Positions 49,837-64,000 of a DNA stretch of 64,000 bases are shown here, in pieces. Each line of letters opens with the position of its first letter. Within the stretch, counting starts at the first letter, position 1. The notes under the pieces were generated by a model, which worked only from the letters and a program-made list of their open reading frames with translations, did no database searches and was not told the origin of the DNA. A program made the translations under genes and the position numbers. Source of the stretch: Pyrrhoderma lamaoense (lineage: Eukaryota > Basidiomycota > Agaricomycetes > Hymenochaetales > Hymenochaetaceae); assembly GCA_002794735.1 (NCBI GenBank), contig NBAZ01000006.1, positions 124,001 to 188,000 of the forward strand, written 5' to 3'.

Positions 49837-50912
49837 GCCTGGTGTGGATGGAAGGGGGCAGAAGTGAGTAGAGAAAGATTAGTTTGAGAACATTGGTAAT
49901 AAGGGAGGTGCAGATATATATATGTCTAGGTTGCCGTCGTTATCTTGTCGCTATGTCCGTCGTCGTCGTCGATGCTACCGCCGCTGTCTGGTGGAGGAGC
50001 AATAGCAAACGGAATCGGTGACGCCAACTGCAGCGCGCTAAATGGATGGCACGTGCCCAACCGAGGAAGTCTTGAGGTGTGCTTGGGAACAGGCGGCCAT
50101 ATGTGGATACCAAAAGAGTCATACTCACCCTCGGAGACGACTGATGCCTCATTTTCGCACTTCGATCATCTCATTCTTCTCTCAAACTACCTAACCGCTT
50201 GCATCATCTCTATTGCGCAGATCAAATAGATACTGACTGCCTGTGACTCAACTGCACACACAATAAGAATCGTAGAATCAAAATACTCAGAATCTCCTTC
50301 CATCAATCGAGTTTTACTCATAGCGCATTATCAGTTTACTTGCAACAATAAATAAAGAAAGTAAGTTACATCTCTCAACAGTGAATGAATTTCGTTCTGA
50401 TTTCAAAAAAGAGTATCATGATTTCCTAATTAGGTAGAAAAATACTATATTTGATAGGCTAAAGGTCAAAAAGCACTATTACGGAGGCACGGACCTGGAA
50501 CAATGCTTATCTGATTATCCTCTGATCCGCAAGCTTTGGACCTAGACAAACCAGGGTCTCTTAACATTCTTATATGAATGAGCGTCTCTCGATTCCATGA
50601 ATGTACCCTGTATTAGTCCCAGGATGCCAAAATATATTATACCTTGCATCATGTATAGGGGGTGGTAAGGAGTATGATGGCAACAAATATACTCCATTCG
50701 TGGAACACAGCGGTACCTTTCCAAATGGGACAACATAATTGAAAAGATGTTTCAATTCTTGGATTGTTGTGATAAACCGACCAATGATCTTGGTCTTAAT
50801 TCAAATCTGAGTATTTAGAATCGTTATTGCTTTAGACTCTTAATAAAGAGCTATATATTAATTCAATAAAAGTAGTATATGTGTACAGCAGGAATTGTAA
50901 GCGGCCTTTATA
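49837..50912. other. Intergenic region upstream of ATG13
   Basis: The ATG13 promoter lies here, including a GC-richer island at about 49930-50130 that is open on both strands (94 and 70 codons). No motif or splice partner supports a gene. The remainder, up to the OYE 2 stop, is AT-rich. Confidence 0.4.
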
Positions 50913-52355
50913 TCAAAGGTTAGACCTAAACTTTTCCTGACTTTCGAACGCTTGATGGTAGTTTGCCTCAGTCTCCGCATCGGCGAAAGGGTAATCGACA
51001 TAACCAACAGGACTGCCAACGGTGTAAAATGACTCGCGATTATAAGGTGTAAGAGGGATTCCTCTCCTTATTCTTTCGGGAAGGTCAGGCTTAAGGAAGT
51101 CATATCAGAATCTTTAGGAGATTTCTACTCGCGGAAATGTAAAATGACTAACATTAGAAATATATAGTCTCCCGAATGCAACGAGGTCTCCTGTTGACTC
51201 CGCTACGTCTAGAGCATTCTGGGCATCAAATCCCCCCGCAGTGATAAACACAGATCCATTCTTTTCACTATCGGGTGCTTTCCATATCGACCTTAGAAAG
51301 TTGTTTGATTCTCCTTTGAGGGGTGTCCGGGGTGTGAATCCAGAAACACGTGGCTCGACAACATGAATGTATGCGAAACGAGGATAAAAATCGCGTATAA
51401 TACTAACAAGATAGGCGAACGTTGGCTGTGGATGTTCCATGTGCATATCTATTAGGAACAAAGGATTAAAAGGATAGATAGAAAAGAAACAACAGGATTT
51501 CATGGAGGAATAAGCTTCCGTGCGTCTATTTTTCCTGTTACCAGAGTCATACCTTTATTAGTATTAAATGGACTTAACCGGATTGCCGTCCGGTCCTCAC
51601 CTACAACGCCCACAATTTTTCTGATGACTTCAAGCGCAAACCTTGATCTGTTCTCTATACTCCCACCCCAAATATCTGTCCTTCTATTCGCGGTATCTTG
51701 CAAGAACTGGTCTACTAGGTATCCATGGGCGCCGTGTATCTCTACTCCGTCAAAGCCTGCACGATGTACCGCATTGTATGCTGCAGTACCGAAGAGTTCA
51801 ATGTATTCAAGAATCTCATCATGAGATAGAGCTCGAGGGATTGCACCATTCTTGCTATCTGAAAGTGGAATATTGGAAGAAGAAACGTAAGGATGAGGTC
51901 CCCCAGGGTTTTTTGGACAGTCTGGTATAGCAAGGAACCTTGGACTAGCAGTCCGTCCAAGTTGCCAAAGCTGCATGTAGATGAAAGACCCTTTTGCATG
52001 AACTGCATCGACTACCTAGCGGTAAATAAAAGCATTCAGAATCATTACAATTCGGGACTGTCTATTTTTAGTATAACGTAAAAAGCCCTACCTTCTTCCA
52101 TCCGGCAACCTGCTCGTCACTCCATATGCCAGGAACGTTATTATAACCACCAGCCTTAGCAGCGATAAACGTAGCTTCTGTTATGAGAAGAGTCCCGGGT
52201 ACACTAGCACGCTGAGCATACATATCAACCATGAGATCTGTGGGGACATGAGAATCCGTTGCACGATAACGCGTCAGAGGTGCCAGAACGACTCGATGTT
52301 TGAGTTCGACATTCCCAACTCTCACAGGTTGAAGTAATTTTGGTAAGGAATCCAT
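50913..52355 (-). CDS. Old yellow enzyme family NADH:flavin oxidoreductase 2 (399 aa, 4 exons)
   Basis: Paralogue of the gene at 44057-45603, on the opposite strand. Exons 52355-52092 (264 bp), 52015-51553 (463), 51448-51153 (296) and 51089-50913 (177), against 267, 457, 299 and 165 bp in paralogue 1. All three introns interrupt the same codons in the same phases (0, 1, 0). Active-site residues are kept: VEIHGAHGYLVDQF with His-x-x-His and Tyr, RTDIWGGSIENRSRF, AIRLSPFNTNK and FGRLYISNPDLPERIRR. The start is the Met of MDSLPKLLQPVRVGN, because the upstream in-frame codons have no ATG. Cytosolic FMN ene-reductase with unknown substrate. The differences, mainly in the loop after YVSSSN and in the last 25 residues, could alter substrate entry or stability. 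Confidence 0.93.
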
Positions 52356-53249
52356 ACTGGCTATTTGCAACTACGATGACCGGGAAGCAATGAGAACCCT
52401 ATCTGTAGATGAATACACACAAAGAGAAATCTTCTTCCTCCCAGCTGATAATCGGAATCATACACATACAAATCCATCCTGTATTATATTTAACGTTATT
52501 AGTAGATATTGTTATCCCACCGTTTGCTGATTATTCCCACCTGCCCTTATCTGGTAGTATGATAAGTAAACAATCAAGAATTGCTTTGATAAAGCCTTAC
52601 TACACACCCACAGACAGATTACTACTAATACTATCAGTACTAATACTAGTATATAATTATAGACATGTGATTGATTATTAGTAATGATACCTAAAATGGT
52701 AGATAAACAATTAGTAAGCATTCCCTTATTAATAACGGGTCAGGACCTAACAAATGTATCTGACAATTTATACCTTGACGATGAACAAGATCTACTCTAT
52801 CCTTAGAAATATCGAGAAATCACTGTTAAGTATCGAAGCAGGTTATGTGTACATGTACATATACATACAAGTATATACGTAAATAGGGAACGAATTTCGC
52901 TCGTCTTTCGGTTAGGCGTGGACGGGCCGGGGGACACACGAAGGTTTGATCAAATGACACTTCGCACTATAGTCTTTGAACTTTACAATCCCAAGAAATG
53001 GGTTGCAACCACACAAATTACAGCAGAAAATGTATTCTTGATAAATCGAAGACGCGGTCATGGATAATAGCTCATAAAGACAGAAACGCGCACGCTTAAT
53101 GATTATTATCCGTCTCTCCATGTGACCACCACCATTATCCCGAATCCTATCCCGAATATGATAGAAGACTACTCTACGACAAACCATATAAGATGGCTCT
53201 TATGAATAAAAGTATCAGCAGTGCCTTTGACTGGAAAACTGAGTGACTC
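52356..53249. other. Divergent promoter region between OYE 2 and GH105
   Basis: AT-rich, with short overlapping open frames only. It must carry promoters for two genes reading outward. No repeated or palindromic operator was recognised. Confidence 0.4.
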
Positions 53250-54828
53250 ATGCTTAGACCTGCTGGCTTTCTCGTGTTTCTACTACTGCAAGTTTCGTCA
53301 GTTTTCTCTGCAGTAACTCCCCCAACAGGCTCGTTTGCGAAGTGGGCTGCAGACTCTGGCATAGCCCGAGGTCAGGGAAATGGCACTGTAAGTGGGGTAC
53401 CAGCAGTGAGCTATGAGCATGGAGAGTTTCAGTGGGCATTGAGGCTTCTGTACGAAGCTTCGGGCAACCGGTCTTATTACGAGTATATAAAGCGTGGTGT
53501 AGACACAGTGCTTAGTGAAGATGGAAAAGTTATAAGCGGTTATAAGTGAGTAAGCTACTAATACCATATGTTTCTGATAATGACAATCATCAGTATTTCT
53601 GAGTTCCAATTAGACCCTTTGCGTGTTGGGCCTAGTTTTATTTATCTGTATATTTTAGGCCCTTAAATATGTAAGCTGTGATTAATGAAGACTCTAGGCA
53701 TGAGACAACAGGGGAACAAAGATACAAAAACGCTGCCGATGTTTATCGTGATCAATTGAATGTCCATCCACGGACAGAAGCCGGGCAGTTCTGGCATAAA
53801 CTGCGATATCCTAACCAGGGATGGTGAGTGACATCCTTATCGAGACTAGAAATATAGTGAATGAATCTAATGCATTACTCTTAGGCTTGATGGTGTCTAT
53901 ATGGTATGTTTATATCAACAGTCTGGCTGTATAACGCCGATGACGTTAATCATTTTTCAGGGTGATGTATTCTATGGACTATATACCCTCAAGTATGAGA
54001 AGGATAACCAGACAGCATGGGGTATGACTTAAATATTAATGAGAGCCACAAGTCCTGAAAGAATTTATAGATGACGTAAATAGTCAATTGGTACTCATGT
54101 ATGAAAATACAGTACAACTACCTTCCGATGCAAATTATACAGGGCTTCTTTATCACGGATACGATGCATCGCATACTGCTATTTGGGCATCTTCCGACCG
54201 TGGACACTCCCCCGAGGTGTGGGACCGGGCAGATGGGTGGTTTTTAATGTCTCTTGTTGATTTTCTTGAAATTGTTCCGGCTTCGCAGCCCTTGTATTCG
54301 TCCGCTCTATCGCAGCTACGTGTTTTGATACCGCATGTACTCTCTCAGGCTGATCCTGTTTGGTGGCTTGTGATTACTGAACCTGACCGGGAAGGAAATT
54401 ACTACGAGAGTAGTGGAGCGGCTATGTTTGTCTATGCCATGCTGAAAGCAGTAAGACTCGGATTTATAGAAGATTTGGATGGGCACATCACTCAAGTGGC
54501 GCGAGATGCTTATCAGTATATGACTGAACATTGGGTGACGGACAATGGGGATGGAACCATGAGCTGGGAAGGAACTGTTCATGTATGTTATATCTTGTCT
54601 GTTTCCTTCAGTACTGATCCGTGATATGCTTTGTATCAGGTTGGTAGTTTAGATCTAGCAGGGGACTTCGATGTGAGTTCTCTTCCATATCATTCTGCGA
54701 CACTATAACCTTAGAAGCTGTTCTAATGTTTCTTTTCTCAGTATTACATAGCACAAAGTGTAGACACTGACGACCTGAAGGGATTGGCTGCGTTCGTCCT
54801 AGCAAGTATCGAATATGAGAAACTTTAG
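53250..54828 (+). CDS. GH105 unsaturated glucuronyl/galacturonyl hydrolase (395 aa, 8 exons)
   Basis: Secreted enzyme expected to remove the unsaturated uronic acid left on pectin (rhamnogalacturonan) or related fragments by polysaccharide lyases. Exons 53250-53545, 53594-53647, 53698-53823, 53885-53903 (19 bp), 53961-54021, 54071-54582, 54640-54672 and 54742-54828, with every phase closing and no correction needed. Signal peptide about residues 1-21 (MLRPAGFLVFLLLQVSSVFS). Family landmarks in order: YEHGEFQWALRLLYEASG, FQLDPLRVGPSFIYL, QFWHKLRYPNQGWLDGVYMG (region of the catalytic Asp), GYDASHTAIWASSDRGHSPE, WDRADGWFLMSLVDFLE, EGNYYESSGAAMFVYAMLK, and a terminal DLKGLAAFVLASIEYEKL. Length matches fungal GH105 proteins. 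It lies beside two amylases, so this block may serve plant-carbohydrate use, though co-regulation is not shown. Confidence 0.9.
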
Positions 54829-55451
54829 CCTACTCAAGCTCAATTTCGTTGATGTGGAAGTAGGCAAAAGTCACGAAACAAGCACTAACTAGATGGCTTG
54901 TAACAAAAACAATCATTCAATAAGTTTTGTAGTTTCAGTTTCATACGCCCGTGAGCCAGGCACGGATCTAATTCAATTGATCATCAACCTTCTGGAGAAT
55001 CAACTAAATAAGCATGTGCTTCATGTTAGGATTTACCTTTTGCGAACTCTGGACCAAAGATTTAACATCTGCGATTTTTTTCTGTTAGGACTTAGGGATA
55101 ATCGATGAGTAGTGTTTGCTTAACTGGGTACATCTAGTTTTCCCGCAGTTGACGTGGCGACGCGGAAAATTCTATATTCTCTAATATTTGTTATTGATCA
55201 GAACTTCTTGAGCAAGAGCATGTGTTTCGCTCAGGTCTTCAAGACCGCCTGACCAACTAGGAACAACCACATAGGCAAACGATTGACATTCCTATTACGG
55301 AATTCCAAAACATTATGAGGCTAAAATCTAGAATGATGTATTAATATCACCTCTGCCGCGATGTGGCTGACGAGAGGGTATAAAACAAGGCTGAGCATCA
55401 TCGACCGTGAAGTCCATCTGCCTCTATTTTACCATATTATTCCATCCAAGT
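54829..55451. other. Intergenic spacer and amylase 1 promoter
   Basis: Contains the TATA-like element listed separately. A 71-codon open frame at 54893-55108 has no recognisable content. Confidence 0.45.
55379..55385 (+). promoter_or_regulatory. TATA box (TATAAAA) of amylase 1
   Basis: TATAAAA lies 67 bp before the amylase 1 ATG, a normal distance for a fungal TATA-driven gene. The downstream sequence is C/T-rich with a CACC/CATC context where transcription could start. Confidence 0.45.
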
Positions 55452-58424
<2,973 letters not shown>

Positions 58425-59024
58425 AAATACAAGAATGGCAAATCGACTTTCATGACTTATACACACTGTTTTTTGTATATGCCTCGTCCATTGTGTTGTG
58501 TACTCGCGCATGATTTCTAATTTCTAATATCCTGTACCTGATCTATATCAATTTTGAGTTTTATTAAACTCCTAAGAAACTTTGCTTTAAGCATGAGCGC
58601 CCGAGAAAAGCATTTCACTAGAGTTAGTCTGGTATGCAAAGTTCTGAGAATGAAGCGTATAGGACAATAAATTGTTGACGCCAATCTTCACTCTCATAGA
58701 CCTTGGTGATTCTTCGAGGATAACATCTTGAATTGTACTCCATACAACATCGTCATGACCTGTATCGATAACCATGGTAGTTGTGTATGTTAAGTTATTG
58801 TTTTATTGTGTATTAGGTTAAACTTTCAACGTTGCTTAACAGAATATATTTATACTTGATCTCCAGTGTACTTTGCGTTTCAGAATTGCAAGCACGTAAA
58901 GGCGCAAAACTCGAGGTAACCGAGATACAATGAACGTTAGAAAAACATCTACAAGATTGATATGCACTGTGTCTGATACTTGCCCCCCTATCTTAGTCCA
59001 TGCGACGCTTTCCTTACGAAAGTC
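58425..59024. other. Spacer between tandem amylase genes
   Basis: 600 bp between the stop of amylase 1 and the start of amylase 2. It has no similarity that I can see to the amylase 1 promoter and no clear TATAAA box. Treated as 3-prime untranslated region plus the amylase 2 promoter. Confidence 0.4.
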
Positions 59025-61742
59025 ATGATCTTGATTAGCAGCACTCTTATAACCTATCTTTTATTCCCAATCACTCTTTTCTATCGCTTTAGGCTTTGCG
59101 TAGCCAAACCGTCTAGTAGTAAAGGTTGACACTTTCAATAAGCTATATTCACTGACGCAAACACTGATTTTTTCTGTTTATTAGATGTGATTATTCAGAT
59201 GTTTGAGTGGAATTGGGACTCGGTTGCGGATGAATGCAAGAATTTCATTGGCCCGACAGGTCCGGATAGTTTTGTGACATGCTTATATAGACTTTAACTA
59301 AGATCTCGATAGGATATGGCTTCGTACAAATCAGTCCAACTCAAGAGCATGTTGAAGGTACTCCGAGTCGTTTGAATCTGAAAAATCGTCACTAAACTAT
59401 TTTCGAAACTGTGTATATCGTGTTAAACTAGGAGATCAGTGGTGGACGGACTATCAGCCCGTTACATATAATCTAACTTCAAAACGAGGGAACCGAGATC
59501 AGCTCAAGAAATTGATTGACACTTGTCATGAAGCCGGTGTCAAAGTAATAGCAGGTTAGATGTCCCTGAAGAAGGGTCGAAATATTGTGTACTAAAATTG
59601 ATCTATCCCTTGCAACTCAGACACAGTCTTGAACCATATGTCAAGCCTGGAATCGGGTTAGTCGTGTGTGTTGATATTTTTGTTTGTATAGTTGCTCATA
59701 CTGCAGTTGCTGTCAGGTAAAGGCGTTGGTGGAAGTTGTAAGGTTTCGTCAGACTGATTGCTGTGTATTCAGGAACTAAATCCGAGGCTTCACAGCGTTT
59801 ACCCACTATGATTATCCTGGCATATACAGTTACAACGACTTCCATCACTGTGGACTCGAGCCTGGAGACGCTATAATCGATTCTTCAAACCTAAAGGAAC
59901 TACAAACTTGTCAACTATCGAATCTATCCGAGTATGTTATTTCATTCAGCTTTCTTTCTCATCCTTTATGCCTTTGATTAATAAACCTCGCTCTTGGATA
60001 TGACTTGAACTTGAACTATCACGGTAGTCTGGCAACTGGGACTGAATACGTTCAGTCTCGACTGGCGGATCATGGAAATGATTTGATAAGTCTAGGTATT
60101 GATGGCTTCCGATTGGATTCTGCAAAGTGTAAGAAAAAGCCTATCAGTACTGCTTCTTCAAACTTGTATCTAAATACAGATAACGTTTTGTTGCCTTGAG
60201 ACAGTGATCGCGGACACAGAATTAGCAAATATCACCAGCCGTCTGACCGGTTCTCCATATATCACACAAGAGGTAAGAATAAAAGTGCATCCTTTCGTTC
60301 GTTGTCAAAGCGATTGGATAGCAACGTCAACAACCTGATCATCTTGTTATTCCTTTAGATCATCATCACTGAAGGAGATACGAATACATCTGCCGCATAT
60401 AGTAAAATAGGTATGTTTACTTTTATTTATTAATATATTGGTACACTGCGTTCAACATGAGTGACTCTGTAGGCGATATACAAGAGTACGATATCAACTC
60501 CTTTTTTATATTCAAGCCCTGAAATAACAATCTCGATGGATCTATCTTAGATTCAGATATACTTCTGCCCTGAAAGACGCCTTCGCCGGCGGAGGAGGTA
60601 TAAAAAACCTAGAACAACTAGACAACCGAGGTATATCTAACGATCTCAGTTTTTAAAGACTGTTTCCAGTTGATATGTTACTTCATGGCATACGTAGGCT
60701 GGGTACCGACTGATATTGCAAATGTATTTGTCGCTGACCATGATACTGAAAGGGTGTGTTTACCCATAATTCCAATGCTTTCCGAGTATACTGATGGACT
60801 GATTATACCATCCCCGAAGAACGGTAACTCTCTCAATAATAACTCACAATCTAATACATATGAGTTAGCTATGGTATTTTCACTGTAAGACAAATCATAA
60901 TAATCATACTAGTTTAAACTTAAGTAACCAATAACAATCTCTACTCAAGAGCTCACTCTTATGGGACCCCAACGATTCTATCTAGCTATACGGGGTTCGG
61001 GGACGCGGGGGCACCAAATGGAGGTTAGGACTTCATCTTCGACCAATTAAATAGCCTTCTTGATCTGTTATGTTGATTAGGTGCGGGGAGTTGCAACGAA
61101 GATGGAAGTGGTTCCAATGGCTGGTATGTCTAAATTATCTCGTAAAATAAATCTATATTCGACCCCTTCTTTTTTTAGGATTTGCCAGCATCGTTGGCCT
61201 GCTATTGCAGGTATGGTAGGATTCCGAAATGCAGTACTTAACTCAACATCGTCAAATTCTTCAACTCCGAGCTCGTCGACAAATCAGACATCCGTCTCGG
61301 AAACTTCATCCTCAAATACAACGACGTCATCCACAAACTCAACAACATCTGTCCCAGCTGTCACGCAATGGTATGCACCCACCGTAGACCGTATAGCTTT
61401 TGCTAGAGGTAAGCTCGGGTTTATTGCTATTAACAATGGAGATACTCCTTGGACAGAGGAGTTCGACACAGGTGGGCTACCTCAAGGCTCCTACTGCGAT
61501 GTTATCGCAGGGCCACCTTCAAATGGTGCCTGCAAAGGTCAGACGTAAGCCAAGATCCACATTCTGCTTTATTGTGTAGTCATTCGAAATTGGAACTCTA
61601 ACATAGTGTATCCCGTTTCAGATTCGACGTTTCAGATTCAGGTAAGCTTACCGCAACTGTTGCCTTGCGCAAAGCTATAGCAATTCATGTCGGTGCGATG
61701 AATTTGGGAAATGGGACGAGCAATTCAAGTTCTTTAGCTTAA
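59025..61742 (+). CDS. Secreted GH13 alpha-amylase lacking CBM20 (524 aa, 18 exons)
   Basis: Tandem paralogue of the upstream amylase. Exons: 59025-59124, 59185-59259, 59313-59357, 59432-59554, 59621-59656, 59717-59737, 59796-59931, 60028-60128, 60205-60272, 60359-60410, 60473-60485, 60551-60630, 60698-60753, 60820-60884, 60950-61023, 61081-61123, 61179-61544, 61622-61742. Catalytic segments are kept: [31 protein letters not shown] (nucleophile Asp), YITQE (acid Glu), FVADHDTER. Differences: a Ser/Thr/Asn-rich insertion of about 34 residues in exon 17 ([20 protein letters not shown] and on), and the protein stops after the barrel C-domain, so there is no starch-binding domain. The N-terminus is hydrophobic ([20 protein letters not shown]) but then RFRLCVA, an unusual signal; the start or a small indel there is uncertain. 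Likely acts on soluble starch or glycogen. Confidence 0.88.
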
Positions 61743-61978
61743 TGCAGACGGTGTATAGAAATTTGAAATCAATTGGAAAATTGTTATTGAGGTGGAGTGC
61801 TATTTACATCTGTAGAAGTCGACCTTCGGAGTAGTTTTAATGATAGCTTCCATAATCTCTGGACTTGGTGCACAAGCCCCATAATGCTTGTTCTGTAAGC
61901 TGAAAAATCTGATTTCACGATGACATAACTGTGCTATACTGGTCGGGAAAAGTACCATGTACTATGATATAGAGGATA

Positions 61979-63081
61979 TTACAGTATTCCCTCGAAAAAC
62001 TTGACAATTTCTTCGAGATTATTAACAATCTTTGTCGGCTGTTTCGCCGTTGGGCCAGTACCATATAGGGCGTCGGACCACCCCTTATGTAGTCGGTCAA
62101 CCCATATCGCCCCCAAGCCACATGACAGAGCACCAGTAATATCAAATGGATTTCTATACATAGCATGCTTAGAAGCTTTGAAATGTGTGATTGAGAGAAT
62201 TTATATGAAATTCTCACCCGCTTACGAGCCAGCAGTGGTCCGAAGTCACCTCGTTTCCGTGATTTACAGAAGATAGTAATCCTTTGTAAACAGCGGGGTC
62301 GGGCTTAAAACATTTAAAGCTATCTGCGACAACTATGTCTTGGGCGAAAGTCGAGATTCCTGCGTCATGTAAAGCTCGTTCAATCATCTATATGTGGAGA
62401 TTTCTCAGTTTCGGATCGCGACAAATGGAGATTATCTGAGCATATCCATCTCACAGTACGAGTTCCTTATATCATGGTAATTCAGTCGCTGTAATAGTAA
62501 ATCGGGGTTAAAGTTATACCGCACCATTACTAAATATGACTATCTTCACGTTCTCAAGTCCACTCAGTTGCCGGAGAGCATTGATTACATCAGGAAAGCT
62601 GCCAAATGGATCATATTTACCTCCAAGACTGAAGTCTACTCTATGGAAGCCTACCAAGGAAGAATGTTATATGACTCCATAACAGGTAAGATTTGAGCTT
62701 CTGTGAATGATAGCTGGAGCTCCTTCAAAGTATGAACCAAGGAATTTCTCGTTACTACATCGAATGATTCGTATATCTCTGTTTATAGGGTATATTGGAT
62801 GATATTGAAAGGTGCATCCTAAAGAAACTTTTACTCATGGAGTTCATCCTCCAGGTATACCTGATTTTAAGCGATTATTTGTTAGTTCAAACGAAGTGTA
62901 GATTATGTGAAATGTATTTCAACACGGACTCCAATTGATATCTCCGCCACAACAAACTGACTTCCTTAGCTTTGTCGCTTGTTATGGAAAGGTGTTTTTC
63001 AATGTCATTTGCGATACTATCCGTGTTATACAAAGTGCCGTATACATCGAAAGCGAGTATATGAATCTGTTTTTCACTCAT
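61979..63081 (-). CDS. HAD-superfamily hydrolase, haloacid dehalogenase type II-like
   Basis: Cytosolic hydrolase of the haloacid dehalogenase fold. Confident exons: 63081-62930, 62860-62835, 62778 to about 62668, about 62620-62520, 62387-62218 and 62153-61979. The junction between the third and fourth (around 62620-62670) is not resolved and may hold a very short intron or an indel. Motif I is HILAFDVYGTLYNTDS, with nucleophile Asp followed by Tyr at +2, typical of the dehalogenase type II branch and not of phosphatases, where Asp is usual at +2. YTWRMNSM and TLKELQLSF form the cap, VIFSNGA gives motif II, FKPDPAVYKG motif III Lys, and NPFDITGALSCGLGAIWVD motif IV. Possible roles are 2-haloacid hydrolysis or detoxification; many fungal members have no known substrate. 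It is convergent with amylase 2, with 236 bp between stops. Confidence 0.82.
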
Positions 63082-63445
63082 CGGGTATGTTCGGAGAATG
63101 AGAAGCTATATCGATGCTTATAATTATAATAATACTGTGGTAGATGAACCGCGTCGTGACAGTTATGCATGGATTTTGTCACAGGATAAGTAACACACGT
63201 GATAGATGTTAGATCAACCACAAACCCGAGACCAGAAGCACTGGGAGAGTAGTAATAGTACTTGTCCAAGAACGTAGATTAACACGAACCACGACGGTTT
63301 CTTGCCCCTCCCGTTTTCTCTTCTCTCTAACCTGTAATCATCTTATTTTTGCCAACGTTAGCTTCTGTCTCAACATCAGACCTCGCCGGCCGCTTACTGA
63401 TAACCATCTAGCTCGTTTTCATCTCGTGTTTTTGTTATAAAAGAA
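63082..63445. other. Divergent promoter between the HAD hydrolase and AT-hook genes
   Basis: A 364-bp region that must serve two outward-reading genes. The 3-prime part is C/T-rich (CTCCCGTTTTCTCTTCTCTC at 63308-63327), as often seen near fungal transcription starts of housekeeping genes. Confidence 0.45.
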
Positions 63446-64000
63446 ATGCCACCAAAGAAGGCTACTGCTACTGCTGCCACAAACTCGGATTCTGCAGCGC
63501 CTGCAGCTGCCCCTGTCGAAGCCTTACCTCTAGAGACACCTGTTATTAATGGTGCTGAGGCCTCTGCTGAAGGAGAGACCGCTGAGGGACCAAAGAAACG
63601 AGGTCGAAAGCCTGGTGTTCGTAAAGCTGAGAAGCCCTCTGTACCTGAGGGTGAGCGTCGAACGTCGCGCCGCATCGCAGAGAAAGAAAAGGCACTCCCA
63701 GCTCCAGCTCCTGTTGAGAAGAAACCCAAAGGGAAGGCTGCTACGAAGGAGAAGAAGGAAAAAACCGATGCACCCGTATCGAAGGGTAGAAAACGCAAAA
63801 CAGCAGAGACGGGTGAAGAGGAACCAACTGCGCCGGCTCAAACTGAAGTAGAGAAGAAGGACGAAGCTGCTACTAAGAAAGAAGCATCTCCTGAGGAGCC
63901 GCCTGCGAAGAAGGTAATGTTCACCATCGTGTAAAAGTATGAAAGAGAGAGAAGTCTTACAACCTATTATTAAAAGGTAAAACCTGCCTCAAAGGTCTCT
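63446..64000 (+). CDS. AT-hook chromatin protein, partial at window end
   Basis: Exon 1 is 63446-63913 (156 codons), the intron 63914-63976, and exon 2 starts at 63977 and runs off the window edge. The protein starts MPPKKATATAATNSDSAAPA and is composed mainly of Lys, Ala, Glu and Pro. Residues about 48-58 carry a canonical AT-hook, PKKRGRKPGVRK, that would bind the minor groove of AT-rich DNA. RRTSRRIAEKEK follows, then several basic patches (KKPKGKAATKEKKE, KGRKRKTAET), giving a histone H1- or HMGA-like profile. A nuclear architectural role is inferred from composition. If the first intron were not spliced, the frame would end after VMFTIV. The remainder of the gene is outside the window, so other domains cannot be excluded. 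Confidence 0.75.

Noticed and set aside
49945..50229. 94-codon plus-strand frame divergent from ATG13
   Set aside because: Lies in a GC-richer promoter island, both strands are open, and no recognisable protein features.
62388..62519. Possible extra 29-nt exon inside the HAD gene intron
   Set aside because: It would break the phase, whereas a single intron gives a clean SNGA-MIERALHDAG junction that fits the HAD fold.

Overview
This window looks like a gene-sparse stretch of a basidiomycete fungal nuclear genome, probably an agaricomycete. Nearly every gene is cut by many short GT-AG introns (mostly 44 to 100 bp). The gene families are typical of such fungi: class II myosin, a Zn2Cys6 regulator, Atg13, an Ecm14-like protein, GH16, GH105, GH13 amylases and old-yellow-enzyme oxidoreductases. 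I reconstructed 19 protein-coding genes and one tRNA gene by joining exons by eye. Exon ends are reading-frame-consistent proposals, not transcript-proven.

Layout. 0.4-1.0 kb: small secreted protein (minus). 5.2-7.4 kb: 688-residue membrane-anchored coiled-coil protein (minus). 8.7-9.6 kb: two tandem, two-exon micro-genes for 42- and 41-residue secreted peptides ending in Asp-Trp. 10.3-18.0 kb: 14-exon class II myosin, preceded by three ACGCGT boxes. 18.0-25.4 kb: AT-rich gene desert. 25.4-28.2 kb: Zn2Cys6 transcription factor. 28.2-32.7 kb: second desert, ending at an intron-containing tRNA-Ala(AGC) gene. 32.9-40.7 kb: a GPI-type GH16 glucanase flanked at some distance by two SAM methyltransferases. 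41.3-52.4 kb: Ecm14-like pseudo-carboxypeptidase, an OYE oxidoreductase, ATG13 and a second, inverted OYE paralogue. 53.3-61.7 kb: a carbohydrate block of GH105 and two tandem GH13 alpha-amylases, one with and one without CBM20. 62.0-63.1 kb: HAD-type hydrolase. 63.4 kb to the end: start of an AT-hook protein, cut by the window edge.

How the genes relate. The secreted enzymes (GH16, GH105, two amylases) suggest saprotrophic or host-wall polysaccharide use and wall remodelling. Myosin II, Atg13 and the AT-hook protein are housekeeping genes. The most unusual item is the Asp-Trp peptide pair: signal sequence, Pro-alternating spacer, phase-0 intron at the same codon, and a short C-terminal tail, in one case after Lys-Arg. 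This is the architecture of secreted signalling-peptide precursors, but I recognise no described family.

Caution. Four otherwise conserved genes need seven single-base frame corrections, all in the direction of a missing base and mostly at homopolymers. That fits assembly errors better than gene decay.
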